Assembly: GCA_033977485.1 (NCBI GenBank)
Contig: CM066991.1
Location: 31,369,850-31,433,849, forward strand
Direction: 5' to 3'
Length of the DNA stretch: 64,000 bases
DNA from: Hydrangea macrophylla
Taxonomy: Eukaryota > Streptophyta > Magnoliopsida > Cornales > Hydrangeaceae
Positions 1-10,320 of the stretch are shown one piece after another (position 1 is the stretch's first letter; each line of letters opens with the position of its first letter). The position numbers were made by a program, and so were the translations under genes. The notes beneath the pieces are model-generated. The model did not search any database, was not told where the DNA came from, and was given only the letters and a program-made list of their open reading frames with translations.

Positions 1-445
1 TTGACTCCGAACTTGGTGAAATTGAATTTAGTTGAGTCTGGCTGACTCCTGATTGAAATTTGAAAAAAATTAATTAAGCTCGATTGACTACCAATTTTGA
101 AAAATTGAATTAAATTGAGTCTAACTGATTCTCGATTTTGGAAATTGAAGTGGATTTGAGTCCATTGGACCCCCCGGCTTTAGGTATTTGAAATAATTTA
201 AGCCCATCGGACTCCCGATTTAGAAATTTGAAATAATTTGAGTCTGATGTACTAGACTCCGAATTTTTTAAAAGTGAATGGAATAAAATTTGTTTGACTA
301 AAAAGGAAATTTGTTGATTCAAATGGACTCTCAATTTTAGAAAATCAAATTATGTTTGAAGGACTCCGGAGTTTTGGAACTGAACTGATTCAAGTCTGAC
401 TGACTCCAAATTTTATGAATTTGAGTCTGATTGACCCCGAATTTA
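1..445 (+). repeat. degenerate tandem array, about 41-42 bp unit
   Basis: A GACTCC-(A/T-rich)-GAAATTGAAT-type unit recurs. The GACT or GACC word starts near 3, 44, 86, 127, 168, 210, 255, 296, 326, 362, 402 and 433. Spacing is 41, 42, 41, 41, 42, 45 and 41 before it becomes irregular. Copies are strongly diverged, so this is an old array. It runs off the left edge of the window. Confidence 0.8.
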
Positions 446-539
446 AAGCAAACATATCCGACGAGGCCGAAGGGCTGCGGATCATGGTGAGAAAACATAT
501 CCGACGGGGCCGAAGGGATGTGGATTTTTCAGAGCAATC

Positions 540-1010
540 TTACTCGACACCGGAGTATAAGGCGCGAAGCGCATCTTAGTCTTTCAAAAAGCGTGGTTCC
601 TGATTCGACGTCGGAGTATAAGGCGCGAAGTGCATCTCAGTCTTTCAGCGTGCTACCTAGTTAGACACCGGAGTATAAGGCGCGAAGCGCATCTCAGTCG
701 ATCAGATGATTCTTGGAAGACACCGGAGTATAAGGCGCGAAGCGCATCTCAGTCTTTCAGTGTGCTACCTGGTTTGACACCGGAGTATAAGGCACGAAGC
801 GCATCTCAATCAATCAGATGATTCTTGGAAGACACCGGAGTATAAGGCACGAAGCGCATCTGAGTCTTTCAGCGTGCTACCTGGTTTGACACTGGAGTAT
901 AAGGCGCGAAGCGCATCTCAGTCTTTCAGCGTGCTACCTGGTTTGGCACCGGAGTATAAGGCACGAAGTGCATTCTAGTCGATTAGATGACTCTTGAAGA
1001 ATGCCGGGGA
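540..1010 (+). repeat. tandem array with alternating 55/57 bp units, 8 copies
   Basis: The core CCGGAGTATAAGGCGCGAAG recurs with GGAG at 552, 613, 670, 725, 782, 837, 894 and 951. Intervals are 61, 57, 55, 57, 55, 57 and 57. Two spacer types partly alternate, one with a CTTTCAGCGTGCTACC-type sequence and one with CGATCAGATGATTCTTGG, giving a dimer of about 112 bp. Each core contains the tight hairpin GCGC-GAA-GCGC. Two further degenerate units with CATATCCGACG lie at 466-520. Confidence 0.9.
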
Positions 1011-1229
1011 ATTAAGCATAGGAAGAGCATCTACGAAGGTTATGACTTTCCCAGAATAGAATGACATCATAAGTAGAATGGCATAGGGTGCATTTTTGAT
1101 ACTAAGAAAGAACAATATGTTGCTGAGACATTATATGGAGTACAAGATTGCTTGAGCACATGCATCACGATAAGATAGGTGCATTCATCCGTATGACTAT
1201 TTGCGCTTGTGTATGTTTGACCCTTGCCC

Positions 1230-1273
1230 GAACTACGTCTTGGTCTGATTCTTGAATGGATACGTAGGCAGCT
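1230..1273 (+). other. conserved Tat 3'-UTR block
   Basis: The words GAACTACG, GGTCTGATTCTTG and GGATACGTAGGCAGCT occur in this order. The same block is found inverted in element F at about 45216-45259, and looser copies occur at 50285-50327 and 50389-50430. Conservation between two otherwise diverged elements suggests a functional noncoding element, but its role is unknown. Confidence 0.6.
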
Positions 1274-1431
1274 CATCATCGATCACGACCAGCGTGAACC
1301 ATTGTCGCGTGCATGTTCTCTTTTTGCAACGCATTTTGTTTTTACCTGAATCCAACAGTTTGGTCAAAGGCTTGTCATCACACAGGCTTCGACATTCGCT
1401 TGTGAAACGCGTTGCTCCACAAGCTCTGTCG

Positions 1432-1445
1432 AAGAGGGGCAAACT
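1432..1445 (+). promoter_or_regulatory. polypurine tract of element A
   Basis: GAAGAGGGGCAAAC lies directly before the LTR start TGTAGACACC. It matches the core of the F PPT (AGAGGGGCAAAC read on the minus strand at 44985-44996). In LTR retrotransposons this tract primes plus-strand DNA synthesis. Confidence 0.8.
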
Positions 1446-1731
1446 GTAGACACCCCGATTTTGACCAAATGTCGAATTAAGGAGAGTGTCACCTCCATAT
1501 TCGATGATGATAAGGACCGAAAGATTTGAAGTATTCCAAGCTCTTCAGAAAGTTCTCCAAATGCGATAAAATTTTCACAGAAAAAGAAATACTGGGTATT
1601 CAGGAGAATTCAGGAGTGAAAACATCACGTTTGGCAAAGATCCCCGAAAATAAGTTTTTTTAGAAGAAAAATGAGAAAAGAAAAGACCTAAAAGGGGAAG
1701 TTTAACGAAAACCGGCACACGGCAGTTTTTG

Positions 1732-1987
1732 CGGCACTCACAGAATGCCGGACCGGCTCTCACTGAATGCCGTCGACATTTTCTGACTGCCGTTCGCTTT
1801 AACAGTCTGTATTTTGTGGTACAATACGTACATGTATGAGGATAAAACAAAAAAAAAACTGAAAAGTAATTTTGACAAAAACACGGCAATCAGCATTTTG
1901 AAACGGCATTCACTGGGTGCCGCACGGCACTAATTGAATGCCGTTGCGGTTGTCACGAAGTGCCGCAGCGGCATCCACTGACTACCG
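1732..1987 (+). repeat. five CGGCA-N9-TGCCG inverted repeats in the U3 of LTR A
   Basis: Copies lie at 1732-1750, 1754-1772 (CGGCT start), 1904-1922, 1925-1943 and 1969-1987 (TACCG end). The loop is 9 nt in every case. A 16-bp perfect inverted repeat, GTGGTACAATACGTAC at 1816-1831 and its complement at 2039-2054, brackets the last three. The cluster lies just upstream of the TATA box at 2117. Confidence 0.8.
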
Positions 1988-2116
1988 CAAAGGATTTTTA
2001 ACTGCCGCCTTCTGCAGCAGTCTGTCTGTTTTCAGGAAGTACGTATTGTACCACCAAATGAGATATTTACACCTGTCTTTTTACTCCGAATTCACTGAAA
2101 ATACCTGGGTTTTTGT

Positions 2117-2125
2117 CTATAAAAG
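2117..2125 (+). promoter_or_regulatory. TATA box of LTR A
   Basis: CTATAAAAG lies 671 bp into the LTR and is followed by a purine-rich GAGAGGGAGGGAGA stretch. The position suits a pol II promoter at the U3/R boundary. The start site is not determined. Confidence 0.6.
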
Positions 2126-4204
2126 AAGAGGGATCTTCCTTGGAATAAAGAGAGGGAGGGAGATACCATAATATACCACTATAACAACACATATTTGAGA
2201 AAGATAGAGAGTTTGGAGAGCTTGAAGAAGAGCTTGGAAGATCTTCAAAGTAGAGAAACTTTGAGGATAGTTGGGAGGTGATCCTCTAACCATAAGTTGT
2301 TTCTTTTCATTCTTTCTTTTAAGCCTCTAATCTTCAAACTACTTAGTTTTCTTTGTTTCATTTCTTCTTGTTGTTTATACTCCCCTCTTGAGATTCTTAG
2401 AGATCCTCAATATCTCTCTTGAAAACTCTTGAGTTTGATCCCTTGATTCCATGTAAGCTTGTGCTTCCCATGGAAGACTTAAGGTTGATCATCTTTTACA
2501 TAAGGACAATTGGATGAATCCAAACCCTTACCATGGTTTGAGTTCCCTAACTTGGAGTTCTCATGGAATCTCTTTATATTCCTTGAAGACTCATGAGTAT
2601 TAGTCATGTTTTGATCTCCAATGACCCCAAAGGGAAAGGAGAGTTAGATTTAGGATAAGCTAATGTCCATGGCATAGTTGGTAGATGTAGCAAAAAGGAT
2701 GATAAATCCAATATTGGAGTAGTGAGTTCATAAACCAGTTTTGATCATAGATTTTTAGTTGATGATCTAACTGTTGAAATTAACTGAAATCAACGAGAAA
2801 GTGTCTATAACTCAAAGTTCTACTACTGTAATTTTTGTTTTAAGGAGATTTCTTGTTTAAAGTGGTTTGGTCATGAGTTTTGTGAAGTCACTACAATCTG
2901 TCCAGAGTTTCAGAACAGTAACACCCTTTTGAAATAAGTAAATCAGAACCTTAATCAAGTATTTGTGACCCAAAATAATTTTTTCTAAGTAGATTATTGT
3001 GTTAGGAAGCCACCCTAAAAAGAACAAAGCATTTATGATCTTTTTACTATTTTTAACAAATCGTACAAAATCTCTGGACAGAGATTTGTAAATCTCTGAG
3101 TGATGTCTGGTTTTGTCCATTTCCCAGAGATCTAACCGTTCAAACTTTGATTTTCTTTTTGGGATGGAAACTAGACACAGAGAGGCATATTATGTCCAAA
3201 ATTCACCGACATCAAACCATGGGAAGCATGCTTTTTATGCCTTTTACTTTCTGGTCTGTTCTCTGTAATTTTCATAATTTTATGACATATTTGACCAACT
3301 TTGTAAATAATGGTCCAAATGACTTTTCTATGACCTAGGGCATCAACCATGTTGTATTAATGATTAGTTGAACTTAAATATAGGAGTTAAATGATCCAAA
3401 TCAATGTATGGTATGCATGGTTCATGGCTTACTCTTGTTCATGTTTATATATCTTCATCCATGTTGCTTGATGCTTGTAAATAAGATTCGTTTGGCTTTA
3501 GATTTAATTACATTTTGATAGCTTTAAGCTAGACGCCTAGGATTATCATCTAACTTTATATCTTATGTATCATGCGGACTAACCCTTGTTTTGTAGCGCT
3601 GATGAGGTATGACTTTTTGACTCTCCCTTAGTTTATTGTTTTTTTATTTTATTGATTTTCGACTCCTTGCGCGACACCTTAGAATTAGGACTTGTTTTAC
3701 TTGTATATATGGATTAGAGACTCTTTTCCTAGGTTTTACTTATTTGCATGCATTGCACGTTTAATATTCGCGGCCGGATCCCGGGTAAGTTCTCTAGTTC
3801 CCTATTTACATATGATATTGGTTGCTACTTGAATTACGTGGTTTTTGAATGATATTTTATCACTTGCAATCTTACGCCCTTTAGACATGCTTTGGTAATG
3901 TATATTTATACATATGTATTAGTTGAGGGCATGTTTAAATTAATAATTCGATTAAAAGGATGAGTAGAGGCCTATCGCAAGATAGGATGAGAGAGGGTGT
4001 TTTAGTCCGACGGGCTCCTTCCTCTCTCATTCCATAATCCCCGGACCTAATTAATCTTTTGTTTCGCAAAAGATCAGTTTCCTTTTGAAATGGTTTCTTA
4101 ATTTTTCCTTTTAAAAATTAAGTGGCGACTCATTTGTTTTTGTTCTGAATTTTAAAAGAATTTTAAAAGAAAAGTTGTGGGTAAGAAAAATTGCGATATC
4201 CACA

Positions 4205-4971
4205 ATGATATAAACTTCAAAAATTATAAGAGTTCTGACTTCTGTGTCATTCATTTTTTTATTTGTTTTATACAAAAACTCAAAAAAGTCAATTATATTT
4301 TTCTCTTTCTTTTTTTTTTAACAAGGACAACGTAGCACTAAAATAGCAAGAAGTAGGAGAATAACAAGATAAAGTTCGAAATTCATAAGACCGATAATTA
4401 GCACGTCGTCCATTTTTTATTTTTTTTTTAAAATGAAATTGAAAAACATCACATGTCACTTGGAAATCTGAGAATCTGGTAGAGTCGTGGATTGAGTGGT
4501 ATTTCCAAGCTTCTTTGGTGAGTGGGTACCTACAACCTTTAGTGATCGATAGAGTGGATCTTGATTCTAGATCGTAGAAATAAAAAAAAAATTGGAGATA
4601 AATGAGAGAGAATGAGAGATTAGGGGAGAGAGTGAGACGAGAGAGAGATCGCGATAAGAGGGAAGAGAGGAAGAAGAAAAAGAAAGGAAAAAGAGAGATA
4701 GGGAAAAGTTTTTAGGGTTTGAAGCCCTATATATAGCCATTTTCTCCTTTTCAGTGTATCTCTTTCTAAAAAGATTAATTAAATTTTTTTTATAAAGAAA
4801 TAAAGATAAAGCAAACAAACAGGTGTTAATCGTGAAACCGTCCCCCACCCCCCAACTGAGTCTGACATTGTTTTCAATGAGTGAGATGAGAAAAAGAAGC
4901 CAAGGATAACACCTGTAATAAAAAGAAATACTCTGATACACTATGTCCTATACCAATTATGTTTTAAGATA
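4205..4971 (-). mobile_element. Athila-like element, region downstream of pol (no ORF supported)
   Basis: Read on the minus strand this follows the stop of the integrase C-terminal fragment. It contains a G-run near 4836-4856 of the kind seen after pol in Athila elements. It also holds a promoter-like CTATATATAGGG at about 4727-4738 followed by a CT-rich stretch. No env-like ORF can be read. The 3' LTR of the Athila element is not in the window, because element A interrupts the region at 4204/4205. Confidence 0.45.
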
Positions 4972-5276
4972 TTAAGTAGCATTGTAGTTGGGGTCCTCCA
5001 AAGGAATGGACTCCAACTCAGGTTCAAATCCTTCTAAAAGTAGTTTTAATCTATGTCCATTAACTTTAAATGTATTTCCGTCTTTAGGGTCATCAATCTC
5101 GACAGTTCCATTGGGAAAAACATTTTTAACTATATACGGACAAGTCCATCGAGATTTCATCTTTCTTCTAAAAAGATGTAGTATTGAGTCATATAATAGA
5201 ACTTTTTGCGCAGAGGTAAATCTTTTGCGCAAAAGATTCTTGTTATGATACATTTAAGTTCTTGCTTGATGAATTC
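4972..5276 (-). pseudogene. Athila-like integrase C-terminal fragment, cut by element B
   Basis: The readable part (5253 down to 4972, 93 codons) has the conserved end of Athila pol. It contains KVLLYDSILHLF, then a basic KMKSRW segment and a GNTFKVNGHRLK motif, followed by the natural stop. It would complete the integrase whose zinc finger and DDE core lie at 17372-17930. Element B (TSD AATTC) separates the two parts by 11.9 kb. Residues between the core and this piece sit in 17137-17371 and contain stops, so the gene was probably decaying before or after the split. No function is expected. Confidence 0.8.
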
Positions 5277-5830
5277 TGTAGCAACCTGTATTTTCGCGCC
5301 CCTAATAATAAATAAGAAATGTCAGTTTTTATTTAGTTACTTTATATTAAATCTAGTTGTGGTATTATGTGTATGAATAAATAATAACTATGTTGTTATA
5401 TGTAAATACAATGCCATTTTATTTACTACGATGTATTGTCTTTATAGTGATTCTATTTCCATAAAAGAAAATTTCTCATGTTGATTTATTATAATTATAT
5501 GACATTAATTTTGTGACCGTTAGTAATTTTATTTAAATTAATTATGCTTAAGACTGCGCCCCTAAGTTACCCTATAATTTGGGATTAAAACTATTAATAA
5601 AATGTTAATCACGTTGACTACATTTTTAGTCCCTAATATTTATTTGGGGTATTTTCTTAGACTACCCGGACCAACCTAACTGAACTAACTGATCAAACCG
5701 ATTAAACCAAACTGGATGTATTATTTTTGCAGACTGATTGGACGCAATCAGTCACAATGGCTGTAATCCTATCTTGAAGATCATTATGTTGTAACTTGCA
5801 ACTCAATGATTCAAAATCATTGATTGAAGC

Positions 5831-5840
5831 TGTATATATC
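5831..5840 (+). promoter_or_regulatory. TATA-like box in LTR B
   Basis: TGTATATATC lies 554 bp into the LTR, with CT-rich sequence (CTCTTCCTCCTCC) about 120 bp downstream. The same sequence is at 14334-14343 in the 3' LTR. A second TATATATGTATATATA run near 6230-6246 is an alternative. Confidence 0.45.
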
Positions 5841-7302
5841 AACATACAGGCTTTAGCATTTCTCACTAATACACTAGCAATACACATACACTTTGCAAAA
5901 CATATTTTTTCACTTATAGTAAGTTTTCAAGCTCTCCATGGCCTTCCTCTCAAGCTCTTCCTCCTCCATTTGATCATCTCTCAACTCAATCACACTCAAG
6001 CACATATTCTGGGAATCTAAGTGTATCACAGCAGAATATAACATCACAGTAAATGCTAGGAGCTCCATAGCCATTGAAACTAAGCTCGGAGTATATTTCG
6101 GAATTTCCGTCATTTTTTCGGCAAGGCACACAGCCCAAACCAACGCTCGGTGAGTCTCTCGAACCCACTCATAATGTAGTATTTGTCATTACACACAAGC
6201 CTGGGGTATCGAAACTATGTATAGACGCCTATATATGTATATATAGCCATGGAGGTCCAAAATTAGCGGTACCGAAAATGTTAACGGAAACAAATTATAT
6301 AAATTGGAAATGAAAGTATATGGTCCCATTAAGTTCCCCTATAAACAGTTTGTTAATTGGTTGAGTTCTTGACCTCCAAAAGTGGAATTTCGTTTTTGCC
6401 ATGGATATAAAAATCTGGAAATTTTAAAGTAAAATTCAGGATATATAATGTAGATTTTTGGAATCCTTGCGAAAAACTGAGCAACTTTCATATAGGACTC
6501 CTCGCAATCCGATAAGTAACGAGAAAGATATAGTAACTTTAAGAATTCTTAAAATAAAAGCGTAGCCAAACAGGCCCATAACCAGAGTTGCAGAAATTTT
6601 GTGGAGAAGACGATGCATTGTTAATTAGGCTGATTTTCGTAGTACTTAAATATTTAATTCTGGTAGCTTATTAGTAATGCGTAAGTTGACAGAATGGTTA
6701 CTAGGTTTTTTTGTTAAATAAATGATAAATTAATTACTATATATAAAATGAATATTAAAAATACTTATTGACTCTATTAAATTCTATATTATTGTTCACA
6801 TGTTGGAGGTCATTTTATATAGTTTTGTAATTTACCAATTTATAAAACAAGAACTTGGTATTTTTAATAAATTAATTAGTGGTTATTAAATTAGTATTTT
6901 AATTATTTCAAATGCCTATGATACTTCCAAAGTCATGGAAAAATAGAGGAAAGTATATTTTGATGTGTTGTCTTTATTAAAAATAATGTCAAATCATGTA
7001 CCTTATACTTTTATGTATTTATGTCATTAAGAAGGGTCTCATGGCTAAATTTATATGCTAGTTTTATCTTCTGAAATTTGTAATAAAAAATTCTATGACT
7101 CCTAAAATTACGCCGTCAGCTTCCTGAAATCAAACTGAGATAAATTGGTTTACTTGATGATAATTACGAGTTTAAACAACCACTGCCCTGTTAAAGAAAA
7201 TAGTAAATAGAATAAGTTACACATTGCATAGTCGAGTTGGCATGTATGGAAAGGGGTCGTTGGTCAGCATATATGTTGTGAGAATGTCTCGGGACGGGTA
7301 AC

Positions 7303-7620
7303 CTTAATTATCCCAGGCCGCTTGAGATACGGTAGGTTATTTAAGAAGGATTGAGCCCAGGCCGCTTTTGATACGGTAGGTCAATCCGAGTCTTGTGATA
7401 GCCTTAATTATTCCAGGCCGCTTCAGATACGGTAGGTTAATTAAGAGGGCTGAGCCCAGGCCGCTTTTGATACGGTAGGTCAGTCTGGTGGTAGCTTTAA
7501 ATTATTCCAAGCCGCTTCAGATACGGTAGATTAATTAAAGCATTTCACAGGTTATTGTAACCTTGAACGTCTAGGTATGTCCCGGCCAACTTAAAGACGG
7601 TAGGCATATCGACAGACCTT
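7303..7620 (+). repeat. hairpin array in 5' LTR B, six units of two alternating types
   Basis: A loop core around AGGCCGCTT...GATACGGTAGG is repeated with GGCCG-type words at 7316, 7360, 7416, 7459, 7510 and 7584. Intervals are 44, 56, 43, 51 and 74. Stem arms differ between units but pair: GGATTGA (7348) with TCAATCC (7381); CTTAATTA (7403) with TAATTAAG (7438); GGCTGA with TCAGTC (one G-U); GCTTTAA (7494) with TTAAAGC (7535); GGTATGTC (7574) with GGCATATC (7613, two G-U). The array ends about 645 bp before the LTR end. The 3' LTR copy is at about 16165-16480 and is more decayed. Confidence 0.85.
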
Positions 7621-8272
7621 CTAAACTAACGGCATTGTGCCGGATGGTTCTAGGTGAACCGAATGAGTCAAGAAATTGTGATCGAGATAAAAGAGTCAGT
7701 TAGATGAGATGGTCTTATTGTGCATGCACGGTCTTAATTATTCATTACTCAAGCTGTTATTAATTATTATCATGCGATGATTGGAATAATGTATTTATCG
7801 TACCCTAAGATACCAGACATTTATAATAACTGTTAATGTACTTTTATATACATTGCTTGTGTGTTCGTTATACTCACTCGGCTTTCATTAGTTGTGGCTT
7901 TATTTTGTCTTGAACATCCAAAATGTTCAGGAAATGATTATGCAGGGCAATATGATTATGCCAGCTAGAGGAGCCTATAGCGCTACTTTTATAATTTAAA
8001 TAAAGTTGTAATAATGATATGGGTAATGCTTTTGATTTGAATAAGGCGTTTGTGCCTTAGGGATGTTTTATTAAAGGACAATGTAATATCATTTGAAGTT
8101 GTAATATGTTTAATATTAACTTCCCTGTTGCTTTATATTACTCTGTTTTCTGGTACATGTTAAGCTAAGTACAGGACAAGCGATCCATCAACTGTCATGA
8201 CCTACGGGTCCAAAACAGAAATGAAAAAAAAAAATTTCCTTATTTTTCTACGCGGGGGCATGACAGGATTTT

Positions 8273-8290
8273 TGGTATCAAAGTCGGGTT
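8273..8290 (+). promoter_or_regulatory. primer binding site of element B (initiator tRNA-Met type)
   Basis: TGGTATCAAAGTCGGGTT begins 8 nt after the 5' LTR end. It resembles the plant initiator tRNA-Met complement TGGTATCAGAGC, with changes that suggest decay. Confidence 0.85.
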
Positions 8291-8434
8291 GTATAATTAG
8301 GCTTAAGCCTAGACACAGGTTGTGATAGCAAAAGGATAGGCAGAGTCGAGTGTCCTCAGTACTTAGGATCCGACATCCAGATATATTAAGATTAGACCTG
8401 ATATAAGATAGTTTGCTTTTGTCAGGTTATCAGC

Positions 8435-8968
8435 ATGGACCCATATCTCGTACCCAATGATTTTGGCAGACATGTGATTGGTCTAAACGGGATAGCGCCG
8501 CACGACTTAGAGATCTATCTTACCCTGATACAGTTCCACACCGAGGGGATGGTAGACCTCCACCGAGTTCAGTTAGAGGCATTCTATTAGGCCCAGATCG
8601 ATAGGCTGATAGCAGAGGAGAGGATTAGAAGGATTCTTACCCCTGACCTCTACCTACCTGTAGAGATGGAGATGGTACAGTTACACCTATCACTTTAGGA
8701 TGCTCCACTACCAGCTGTAGCTCCAGTGGTAGTTGTACCCGAGGCTGTTATGGCTGCCCCTATGGAGCTGGGAGGAGTCGAGGTAGTCCTAGATGGATTT
8801 GAGCTCGAGCTTCATGACGTTGAGGCACCTGAGCCACCCCCAGCGCTACCGGTAGACCTCATGGACATGGATGGTGCTCCACCTCCAGTGTCTGATGCTG
8901 AGAGTAGTACTGACCACCCGAGGCACCGTTTCGGAGTTTGGCGCCGCAGGCCCCGTGGCCCCCAGTAG
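8435..8968 (+). pseudogene. extra ORF between PBS and gag of element B, two in-frame TAG
   Basis: From ATG at 8435 the frame runs 178 codons to TAG at 8966 and is broken by two internal TAG codons (about 8588-8590 and 8696-8698). The readable product begins MDPYLVPNDFGRHVIGLNGI. It then has a charged helical middle (AQIDRLIAEERIRRIL) and an acidic, proline-rich tail ending in WRRRPRGPQ. It has no zinc knuckle and no similarity I recognise to gag, protease or envelope proteins. Element E has only about 170 bp between PBS and gag and lacks this ORF. Extra ORFs upstream of gag are known in some plant Ty3/gypsy elements, but this one I do not recognise. Both stops could be CAG-to-TAG changes. Confidence 0.6.
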
Positions 8969-9282
8969 GCGTGTTTAGCTTTATGTTTGCAAGCATGTTT
9001 TAAATATTGGACTAAGTAGTCCCACTTTTTGTCTTATTGGATATTATAAGTTAGCATTAGAATGCATACGGGGCAATGACTCCCACATTTTGTACATCGA
9101 ACTGTTAGTCCCAAAAATCTCATCGTTTGGCTAGATAGAAGCATTAACTTGACATGATATGTGTAACTGCTTACAAAAGATATATATAGAATATTTTTGA
9201 AACCTCGTATTGATCCTTGTATTCCTTCTCATAATTGCTTAATTGCTAACCTTATTGTACTATCATGATTTAAGTTGTAATT

Positions 9283-10317
9283 ATGGCAAGAATGAGTCCC
9301 AGACAACGCAAAGCAATTGAAGGAGCACCACCAGCGGTCGATCCGACCGGTATGTTTGAGGCATTTGTTCAGAGGATCCAACGAATTGGAGATCTAAATG
9401 CCGCCAACAATAGGAATGGCAATAATCAGAGGAATGAAGTCCCGGTTCATCAAACGGGGGATAAACGGCTTGAGAGGTTCCGTGCCTTACGACCAGAACA
9501 ATTTACTGGCATTGCTGAACCATGGAAAGCCGAACAATGGCTGAGATAGATGGATCATATCTTTGAAACTATGGATTGTACTGATTAGGAGAAGAAGAGA
9601 CTTGCAACATTTCAGTTGACATATGCTGCTGCAGACTGGTGGGAAGCCGTCAAAGCCACCATGGGGGAAGGTGCTGTCAAAGCTATGACATGGACTACTT
9701 TCAGGGAGAAATTCTTGGAGAAGTATTTCCCGGCAACCGAGAGGCACAAGTGCGAAAGGGAATTCATGGACCTGATCCAAAGGAACAGGTCCGTGCAAGA
9801 GTACACGACTCAGTTCGAGAGGCTATCCCGATTTGCTCCACACATGGTGGATACGGAGGAAAAGAAAATCCAAAAATTTAATCAAGGGTTAGCACCGCCT
9901 ATTCGTCGTATGACTATTGGGCACTTAGACAAGATATTTGAATCTCTTGTGGGACTGGCCACCGAGCTGGAAGAAGACATGCGATCAAATCGCAAGCAGT
10001 TTGACTTTCGCCCACTGCAGAAGGGTAATTTTGGGAATAGACAACCATATCGAAATCAAGGTCATAAGAGGACTTTTGATGGAAATCGGAAACCTCGTTC
10101 AACACCCTATCAGACTTAGCCACAATCAGGTGCAGGGGGAGTACCAATAATTGTTTTAATTGTGGTATACCCGGTCACATGTCTCGAGACTATAAGGCAC
10201 CAAGGTGCAATGGTCGTCAGGATGTGGTGTGCTATAACTGTGGGAAGACTGGTCTCATCAGCCAACGTTGTCATGCCCCCAAAGGAGGAAGCTATGGTCA
10301 ACGAGGACAGGCCTAAC
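9283..10317 (+). pseudogene. gag: gag of element B (nonfunctional)
   Basis: The start ATG at 9283 matches the gag start of element E: both reach the PTGMFEAF word about 22-23 residues in. The capsid-like part runs through AAADWWEAVKATMGEGAV and FAPHMVDTEEKKIQKF. In-frame TAG codons occur at about 9547-9549 and 9586-9588; the first corresponds to CAG (Gln) in element E. TAG at 10117 and a frame change precede two zinc knuckles. In the first knuckle the last Cys is Tyr (CFNCGIPGHMSRDY); in the second the His is Leu (CYNCGKTGLISQRC). Gag would form the virus-like particle and bind element RNA, but this copy cannot. Confidence 0.9.
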
Positions 10318-10320
10318 TGA

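Larger units (their letters stand above)
1..1445 (+). mobile_element. Tat-type element A, 3' noncoding region (5' part outside window)
   Basis: This is the internal 3' region of a Ty3/gypsy Tat-type element whose coding part lies left of the window. No supported ORF is present. It holds two tandem arrays (1-445 and 540-1010), a block at 1230-1273 that recurs in element F, and a purine-rich tract directly before a TG-starting LTR. Same-strand orientation is shown by the order PPT then LTR. Assignment to Tat rests on the LTR start TGTAGACACC, the GGGGCAAAC core of the PPT and the block shared with F, which has full Tat coding domains. Confidence 0.75.
1446..4204 (+). mobile_element. 3' LTR of Tat-type element A (2759 bp)
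   Basis: The LTR starts TGTAGACACC after the PPT and ends GATATCCACA. The 3' part resembles the F LTR, with AATTA-GTGGCGACTC near the end (4115-4131 here; minus strand at about 58861-58880 in F). The partner LTR is outside the window, so the right end is inferred from the CA terminus and from the F comparison. The following ATGAT may be the right TSD copy. U3 contains five CGGCA-N9-TGCCG inverted repeats upstream of a TATA box. Confidence 0.7.
5277..8265 (+). mobile_element. 5' LTR of element B (2989 bp)
   Basis: It starts TGTAGCAACC and ends GGGGGCATGACA. It is paired with 13780-17131 by clear line-by-line similarity with scattered substitutions. It lacks about 363 bp present in the 3' LTR. 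It contains a TATA-like TGTATATATC at 5831-5840 and a hairpin array at 7303-7620. No gene is supported; short ORFs here recur in the other LTR and are not conserved coding sequence. Confidence 0.95.

Noticed and set aside
540..1010. CRISPR-like repeat-spacer arrangement
   Set aside because: The spacers are repeats themselves, no cas genes exist, and the context is a plant retrotransposon 3' UTR.
4567..4941. 124-codon minus-strand ORF with Ser/Leu-rich product
   Set aside because: Low-complexity translation of a GAGAGA/CT-rich leader; no domain or conservation visible.
5910..6143. 77-codon ORF repeated in both LTRs of B (also 14411-14644)
   Set aside because: Duplicated because it is in the LTRs. 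The frame has no recognised domain and lies antisense to the element promoter region.
8726..8968. The 80-codon frame as a separate small gene
   Set aside because: It is only the C-terminal part of the 178-codon frame starting at 8435, after the second TAG.
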